Shown here: positions 62,227-64,000 of the stretch, one piece after another | Numbering within the stretch: the stretch's first letter is position 1 | Layout of the letters: the number at the start of each line of letters is the position of its first letter | NCBI GenBank assembly: GCA_038501785.1 | Contig: JBAMJR010000053.1 | Coordinates: 9,917,001 to 9,981,000 of the forward strand | DNA from: Myoxocephalus aenaeus | Lineage: Eukaryota; Chordata; Actinopteri; Perciformes; Cottidae | Direction: 5' to 3' | DNA length: 64,000 nt | Translations under genes and position numbers: made by a program | Notes under the pieces: generated by a model | What the model saw: only the letters and a program-made list of their open reading frames with translations | What the model was told of the DNA's origin: nothing | The model's database searches: none

Positions 62227-63962
62227 ATTTTATTGATATGTATTTATTTTATTGATATATTTACACCCCCACAATGTGGAAGACTTAACCTTTTTAGGTT
62301 TCAACATATTTTCATTGCCATATTTAATTTTTTGTATCATTCCTTGGTGTTTTGCTTGTTCCACTTCATGACTGTTGGATTGGTCCGTCTCCTCCCTGCA
62401 GCTCTACGAGCAGATCTTAGCTGAGAACGAGAAGTTGAAGGCCCAGTTACGCGACACAGACCTGGAGCTGGCAGACTTGAAGCTACAACTAGAGAAGGCC
62501 ACACAGGTACGCCGAGCTCTCACTGCTTCAGCTGATCAGTATTACTAATAAGACGATTAGGACATCCTGACAAATCTTTATTCCCTCCTCCTCCCATTGC
62601 AGAGGCAGGAACGCTATGCCGACCGATCACAGCTTGAGATGGAGAAAAGGGTAACGACATTTTATTAAGCTGTATAACAAATGTCTTTCTTTGTTTGGTA
62701 ACACTATACATGTAACAGATATGTGTAACTTCTGTCTCAAGTTTATCTCAAAGTAAATCTAGAGCTCAAACATGCTGGTAACACTACCAATGGGTTTATG
62801 TCTGAAGGTAACAAGCAGGCCCCAATATCATCTGGGTAGTGGTATGATCCTAACCTGACTCTCCGTATCAGTCTACTCTCTGCTGCTGGCTGTCGTGTCA
62901 CACATGTAGTCGGGGGTCAAAGGGACTTCCTCCCTCCTCGCCACCCAGAACACCGCCAACTTCTCTCTCACCTGTTTTTAAAACCTCAGAGGCAGCGTGT
63001 GGTCACCTCTGCTCAAGACTGCTTACTTTGTTATTTTTACGTGTGTGTGCGTGTGTGTTTATCTCAATGTATGCAGGAAGTAGAGCAATTGTTGACTGTT
63101 GACTTGCTTTTGAAGGAACCTCTGCATGTGTGTGTGTTCATGTTTTTTTTTGTCACACATTCAGTAATAACGCTGACGTCTTCAGCTGCAGAGCTGTGTC
63201 GCCATGAAACCATAACCTCTTAGATTTGTAAAATCCATCCATTATTTTTAGGCCACATTTGAAAGCTACTACAAGGAACTATAATTTGTGTTGATTTTGG
63301 CGCTCCCTGTGGACAAAAGCGGCAGTGTTTCCCTCCTGTCTGCTTCTGCTGCTGGAGTCGGAGCTGAAGAAGTTTCTAATGAATGACGTGAATCGTTCGA
63401 ATTAGAAACGCGGTCCTATCGTCTCGTTGGCTTAAGTAGGTTGTATAGAGGCATCGGTATTAAACTGAGACTGTTGCAACCAGTTAAAGGTTCCTTGCAG
63501 TAACTTTAAGACCGTCCTCCATTCGTCTTCACAACTTTGTATAATACAAGAATATCATATATATATATATATATATATTAATTATTCCCCACCCCACCAT
63601 GAATAATGTAATTAACTTACCATTAACAACCTCTAAGCATCTACATCTCCCCGAATTTGGACATCTTTAAAACCTAAATTGTGTTTCCACTGAACATGTA
63701 AGTCTGTTACTGACTGTTGCTTGCAGACGCCTCACAAGACCTGCGTGTGTTCAAGTGTGTGTGTGCTACCGCTCCACCCTCACCGTCTGCCCCACCTTAT
63801 TGGATGCAGTGTGTAGAGCCTGCACTACAGTGTGCTTTCTGCTAATCGTCTCTTGTGAAGTACGAGTCCTGAGTTAACCTGCTCTCCTGTCGTCCCCTTT
63901 TCCTCCCGCAGGAAAGAAGAGCTCTAGAAAGGAAGATTTCTGAGATGGAGGAGGAACTTAAG
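21666..63962 (+). CDS. ppp1r12a: Myosin phosphatase targeting subunit 1 (MYPT1), 25 coding exons, 3' end outside window
   Basis: MYPT1 recruits and directs PP1c-delta to phosphorylated myosin light chain and other substrates; its inhibition by Rho-kinase raises contractility. Coding exons: 21666-21902, 41466-41596, 43814-43932, 47530-47689, 48409-48553, 48636-48710, 48906-48997, 49208-49365, 49569-49690, 52096-52320, 52532-52623, 52907-53020, 53751-53903 (cassette), 54871-55053, 55413-55583, 57160-57250, 57633-57815, 57944-58115, 59626-59747, 59897-59962, 61681-61697, 61821-61932, 62402-62506, 62603-62650, 63912-63962. All introns are GT-AG and the phases fit, giving 1048 residues with the cassette (997 without). 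The order is KVKF (35-38), ankyrin repeats (about 39-290), acidic region (about 345-372), Ser/Thr-rich centre, RRST at 752-755 and 904-907, then the coiled coil. Human MYPT1 is 1030 residues; about 28 C-terminal residues are missing here. The frame is intact throughout. Confidence 0.97.
32460..32533. repeat. (CA)n microsatellite, 74 bp
   Basis: An almost pure CA run, the longest in the window. It is expected to be polymorphic in length. Confidence 0.97.
33257..33322. repeat. (CA)n microsatellite, 66 bp
   Basis: A pure CA run about 0.7 kb after the 74-bp one. Open frames across it encode only His/Thr or Cys/Val repeats. Confidence 0.97.
37397..37934. mobile_element. Non-autonomous hAT-like element (TAGGGMTGGGCG ends)
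   Basis: The left end is TAGGGCTGGGCGATATACCG and the right end, reverse complemented, TAGGGATGGGCGGTATGGCC, about 15 of 20 identical. The flanking octamers ACGGGATG (37389-37396) and ACGTGAAG (37935-37942) agree at 6 of 8 positions, fitting an eroded 8-bp hAT duplication. The element is 538 bp, has no transposase frame and carries an internal hairpin (37780-37811). Confidence 0.78.
37780..37811. repeat. 13-bp perfect hairpin inside the hAT-like element
   Basis: GTTGTTCACCACT (37780-37792) and AGTGGTGAACAAC (37799-37811) are exact complements around TCAGCG. It sits in the right-hand part of the transposon, not at its ends. Confidence 0.85.
41466..48553 (+). CDS. ppp1r12a: ppp1r12a exons 2-5: ankyrin repeat block
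   Basis: Exons 41466-41596, 43814-43932, 47530-47689 and 48409-48553 encode residues 80-264. Ankyrin hallmarks are clear: DNEGWIPLHAAASCGYLDIA, NSEGETPLDIAEEEAMEELL, SGGTALHVAAAKGYVEVLKL and DFDGWTPLHAASHWGKEEA. In MYPT1 this block curls around PP1c and reshapes its substrate grooves for myosin. A longer helical linker, RQGVDIEAARKEEERVMLRD, separates the repeats in the middle as in the mammalian protein. No repeat is lost. The acceptor of exon 3 follows a (GT)n tract rather than a usual C/T tract. Confidence 0.96.
41597..43813 (+). other. ppp1r12a: ppp1r12a intron 2
   Basis: 2.2 kb without a supported gene. It contains (ATT)n 42404-42443, a 17-base G run 43072-43088 and (GT)n 43779-43804 next to the acceptor. 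Confidence 0.85.
43933..47529 (+). other. ppp1r12a: ppp1r12a intron 3
   Basis: 3.6 kb, no gene supported. It holds a T run (about 44648-44665), a short GAAATGTTT triplication (about 46330-46350) and (ATT)n 47187-47225. Confidence 0.85.
48636..48997 (+). CDS. ppp1r12a: ppp1r12a exons 6-7: end of ankyrin region and linker
   Basis: Exons 48636-48710 and 48906-48997 encode residues 265-319. Exon 6 (GQTALDVADEDVLGYLEELQ) finishes the ankyrin solenoid. Exon 7 (KKEVKKSPLIETKTTEDNN) starts the disordered linker and matches the KKSPLIE segment of mammalian MYPT1. Intron 5 between exons 5 and 6 is only 82 bases. Confidence 0.95.
49208..49690 (+). CDS. ppp1r12a: ppp1r12a exons 8-9: acidic region and Ser/Thr/Pro linker
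   Basis: Exons 49208-49365 and 49569-49690 encode residues 320-413. Exon 8 carries the acidic run VDEEEEGKKDESSCSSEDED, strongly conserved in the family. Exon 9 is low-complexity Ser/Thr/Pro. Its 3' end is ambiguous: two GT donors lie nine bases apart, CCG|GTAAAT (exon end 49681) and AAG|GTGCGA (exon end 49690). Both keep phase 0. The longer form is used here because it resembles the mammalian SPIKK ending. Confidence 0.9.
49691..52095 (+). other. ppp1r12a: ppp1r12a intron 9
   Basis: 2.4 kb, non-coding. It contains a LINE-tail-like dispersed repeat (about 50455-50630) and an A run at about 51222-51242. No further exon was found between exons 9 and 10. Confidence 0.8.
50455..50630. repeat. 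Dispersed repeat (TTTATTTGTGTAGCACCT type)
   Basis: It contains ACTTTATTTGTGTAGCACCT followed by ATGCAGCTCAAGGTACTTCA, wording I recall from 3' ends of very common fish retroelements. Non-coding; ends approximate; class not proven. Confidence 0.5.
52096..53020 (+). CDS. ppp1r12a: ppp1r12a exons 10-12: conserved RLGLRKTGSYGAL region
   Basis: Exons 52096-52320, 52532-52623 and 52907-53020 encode residues 414-556. Landmarks are EEERKDESPASWRLGLRKTG, SASSPRLSSSLDNK, RLAYVAPTIPRRLASTSDID and SYTRRRWDDDLK, all matching mammalian MYPT1. The donor of exon 10 (AAG|GTCAAC, 52321) is a poor consensus, yet the junction is required by homology and frame. Confidence 0.94.
53648..53695. repeat. (GT)n microsatellite before the cassette exon
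   Basis: 48 bases of GT ending 55 bases before exon 13. In RNA it is a UG repeat, a known binding substrate for TDP-43 and CELF proteins. Confidence 0.97.
53751..53903 (+). CDS. ppp1r12a: ppp1r12a exon 13: probable alternatively spliced cassette exon
   Basis: 153 bases (51 codons), phase 2 at both ends, so it can be skipped without a frameshift. Exon 12 can also splice straight to exon 14. It has a C/T-rich acceptor and CGCAG|GTACAC donor, and encodes a Ser-rich segment (GRSGSTRDVPAKSSSTSSLD, then aromatic HYQSYSIYRR). I do not find this segment in the main human isoform as I recall it, but it sits in the central region where vertebrate MYPT1 is alternatively spliced. The open frame, good splice sites and fitting phases support it; usage is inferred. 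Confidence 0.7.
54871..55583 (+). CDS. ppp1r12a: ppp1r12a exons 14-15: Ser/Thr-rich central region
   Basis: Exons 54871-55053 and 55413-55583. Exon 14 begins GSFGRRHEDLSSSTTS, matching the mammalian CSFGRRQDDL segment, then encodes a Thr run from (ACC)n (54929 onward) and a Ser run from (TCC)n (about 55005-55022). Exon 15 gives YWSEESAEREKEKEKES, matching LWAEDSTEKEKDS, followed by a Thr-rich stretch. This is disordered sequence with codon repeats that are likely to vary in length. Phase 2 at both outer ends. Confidence 0.92.
55584..57159 (+). other. ppp1r12a: ppp1r12a intron 15
   Basis: 1.6 kb. It contains the long perfect inverted repeat (56796-56929) and a T run near 56959-56980. No other feature was recognised. 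Confidence 0.85.
56796..56929. repeat. Long near-perfect inverted repeat (hairpin) in intron 15
   Basis: Bases 56801-56850 are the exact reverse complement of 56875-56924 (50 of 50), around a 24-base spacer (56851-56874). After one mismatch (56800/56925) four more pairs follow (56796-56799 with 56926-56929). The arms start GTCGACCGCTGCCTCCATCG and end GTGACTTTGGTG; they are mixed-sequence, not simple repeat. A transcript of either strand would fold into a dsRNA-like hairpin. No target duplication or known transposon end is visible. Confidence 0.95.
57160..57250 (+). CDS. ppp1r12a: ppp1r12a exon 16: Thr696-equivalent inhibitory site
   Basis: It encodes SYLTPVRDEESESQRKARSR followed by QARQSRRSTQ. 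RRST with the next exon's GVTL is the main Rho-kinase/ZIPK inhibitory site of MYPT1. The Thr codon is ACT 57245-57247, residue 755 with the cassette and 704 without. The preceding Ser (57242-57244) corresponds to the PKA/PKG site that blocks Thr phosphorylation. All key residues are present. Confidence 0.97.
57633..58115 (+). CDS. ppp1r12a: ppp1r12a exons 17-18: charged helix and Ser-rich segment
   Basis: Exons 57633-57815 and 57944-58115. Exon 17 starts GVTLTDLQEAEKTFDKSR, completing the Thr696 site, then a Glu/Lys-rich probable helix (KEEKEKQDKEKQQEEKKELE). Exon 18 encodes a Ser-rich stretch followed by LNRPNSLTGITSSYSRSS, matching mammalian LNRPNSLVGITSAYSR. The polypyrimidine tract of exon 18 is a pure (CT)n microsatellite (57906-57934). 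The exon 18 donor is AAAAG|GTTGGT, phase 1. Confidence 0.94.
58116..59625 (+). other. ppp1r12a: ppp1r12a intron 18
   Basis: 1.5 kb, no gene supported. It starts with a two-copy 28-base direct repeat (58137-58196). T-rich tracts occupy the second half. Confidence 0.8.
58137..58196. repeat. Two-copy 28-bp direct repeat
   Basis: ATGCACCTCTACAGCAGCTG plus CATGTACA occurs identically at 58137-58164 and 58169-58196, four bases apart, so recently duplicated. It begins 22 bases after the exon 18 donor. Confidence 0.9.
59626..59747 (+). CDS. ppp1r12a: ppp1r12a exon 19: Thr853-equivalent site
   Basis: It encodes MDKKEEEKEGEDKSQPRS then IRDRRRPREKRRSTGVSFW and TQD. RRSTGVSFW is the second Rho-kinase site of MYPT1; the Thr codon is ACT 59721-59723, residue 907 with the cassette and 856 without. 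The sequence is near-identical to mammals across the basic REKRRST context. Confidence 0.97.
59897..59962 (+). CDS. ppp1r12a: ppp1r12a exon 20: acidic GDENDPDQLSDSEEG exon
   Basis: 22 codons, phase 0 at both ends, matching the SDENEQEQQSDTEEGSNK segment of the family. It is followed directly by a GA and then CA microsatellite (59970-60056) just inside intron 20. Confidence 0.93.
59963..61680 (+). other. ppp1r12a: ppp1r12a intron 20
   Basis: 1.7 kb, no gene supported. Besides the compound microsatellite it has (CA)n 60458-60499, a CCCTA triplication (about 61226-61240) and an interrupted (GT)n 61516-61564. Confidence 0.85.
59970..60056. repeat. Compound (GA)n(CA)n microsatellite
   Basis: About 14 bases of GA followed by about 73 of CA with two CGCA breaks, starting seven bases after the exon 20 splice donor. 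Confidence 0.95.
61681..61697 (+). CDS. ppp1r12a: ppp1r12a exon 21: 17-nt microexon
   Basis: The sequence TTTCTTACAG|AGCGACAGATTGTCCAG|GTATGT encodes SDRLS plus two bases of Arg, matching the TDSISR segment of mammalian MYPT1. At 17 nt it falls below normal exon size and is easily missed by gene finders. It changes phase from 0 to 2, so it must be spliced together with exon 22 (17 + 112 = 129 nt, 43 codons). Confidence 0.85.
61821..61932 (+). CDS. ppp1r12a: ppp1r12a exon 22
   Basis: It encodes NESSTSSLDRNDVLFSRGYG then RTYSSRLDRDDATDYKK. The last part matches the KPYSSRLEKDDSTDFKK of mammals; the middle replaces the LLGRSGSYSYLEER part with a diverged, similarly Tyr/Ser/Arg-rich sequence. 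The donor AAG|GTTGGT is a weak consensus. Confidence 0.93.
62163..62224. repeat. (GT)n microsatellite, 62 bp
   Basis: A pure GT run in ppp1r12a intron 22. Frames through it are Cys/Val artefacts. Confidence 0.97.
62402..63962 (+). CDS. ppp1r12a: ppp1r12a exons 23-25: C-terminal coiled coil / leucine zipper (incomplete)
   Basis: Exons 62402-62506, 62603-62650 and 63912-63962 encode residues 981-1048: LYEQILAENEKLKAQLRDTD, LELADLKLQLEKATQ, RQERYADRSQLEMEKR and ERRALERKISEMEEELK. Leucines at heptad spacing form the coiled coil that, in MYPT1, binds PKG-I and other partners. Each exon is phase 0 at both ends. The final exons, which decide between leucine-zipper-plus and -minus isoforms, lie outside the window. 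Confidence 0.95.
62651..63911 (+). other. ppp1r12a: ppp1r12a intron 24
   Basis: 1.26 kb. It holds a small hairpin (GTTTCTAAT 63372-63380 with ATTAGAAAC 63401-63409) within a sequence that may be a dispersed repeat (about 63290-63500), and (AT)n 63557-63579. No gene seen. Confidence 0.75.
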
Positions 63963-64000
63963 GTACCAGCGCACACAGTCACACATTGTCTTCTCTCTTC

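Noticed and set aside
1..64000. CRISPR arrays, operons, integrated phage or rRNA genes
   Set aside because: The regular repeats here are 1-3-base microsatellites or small tandem units without unique spacers, and all gene structure is eukaryotic.

Overview
The window looks like nuclear DNA of a teleost fish, most likely a percomorph. The genes are split by vertebrate-type GT-AG introns. Long (CA)n/(GT)n, (CT)n, (AT)n and (ATT)n microsatellites are frequent. Several dispersed sequences resemble repeats I recall from percomorph genomes. There is no bacterial, plasmid or phage architecture. Species cannot be fixed from sequence alone.

Layout, all on the + strand. (1) 1-2270: the last six coding exons of a TCP11-family gene, best matched to tcp11l2, followed by about 1 kb of probable 3' UTR. 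(2) About 2.3-21.4 kb: intergenic DNA without a convincing gene. It holds a SINE remnant, dispersed repeats, a CpG-rich patch (about 7.1-8.0 kb), a perfect short hairpin (15.1 kb) and a non-autonomous hAT-like transposon that contains a tRNA-like module (20.76-21.39 kb). (3) 21.4-64.0 kb: ppp1r12a (MYPT1, the myosin phosphatase targeting subunit) from its first coding exon to a leucine-zipper exon at 63962. I could place 25 coding exons that join in frame into 1048 residues; only about the last 28 residues expected from the family lie beyond the window. Intron 1 is 19.6 kb and carries a second hAT-like element (37.40-37.93 kb).

The predicted MYPT1 has the expected parts in order: a KVKF PP1-docking motif, ankyrin repeats, an acidic stretch, Ser/Thr-rich low-complexity segments, the two RRST Rho-kinase-type sites (equivalents of Thr696 and Thr853) and the start of the C-terminal leucine zipper. 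The two genes are neighbours but I see no functional link between them.

The strangest structure is in ppp1r12a intron 15: two perfectly complementary 50-base arms (55 with one mismatch) around a 24-base loop (56796-56929). Other points worth a look are a frame-neutral 153-bp cassette exon behind a long (GT)n tract, a 17-nt microexon, tandem 5' splice sites after exon 9 and coding microsatellites. I see no CRISPR array, operon, defence system or other clearly new multi-gene system here.
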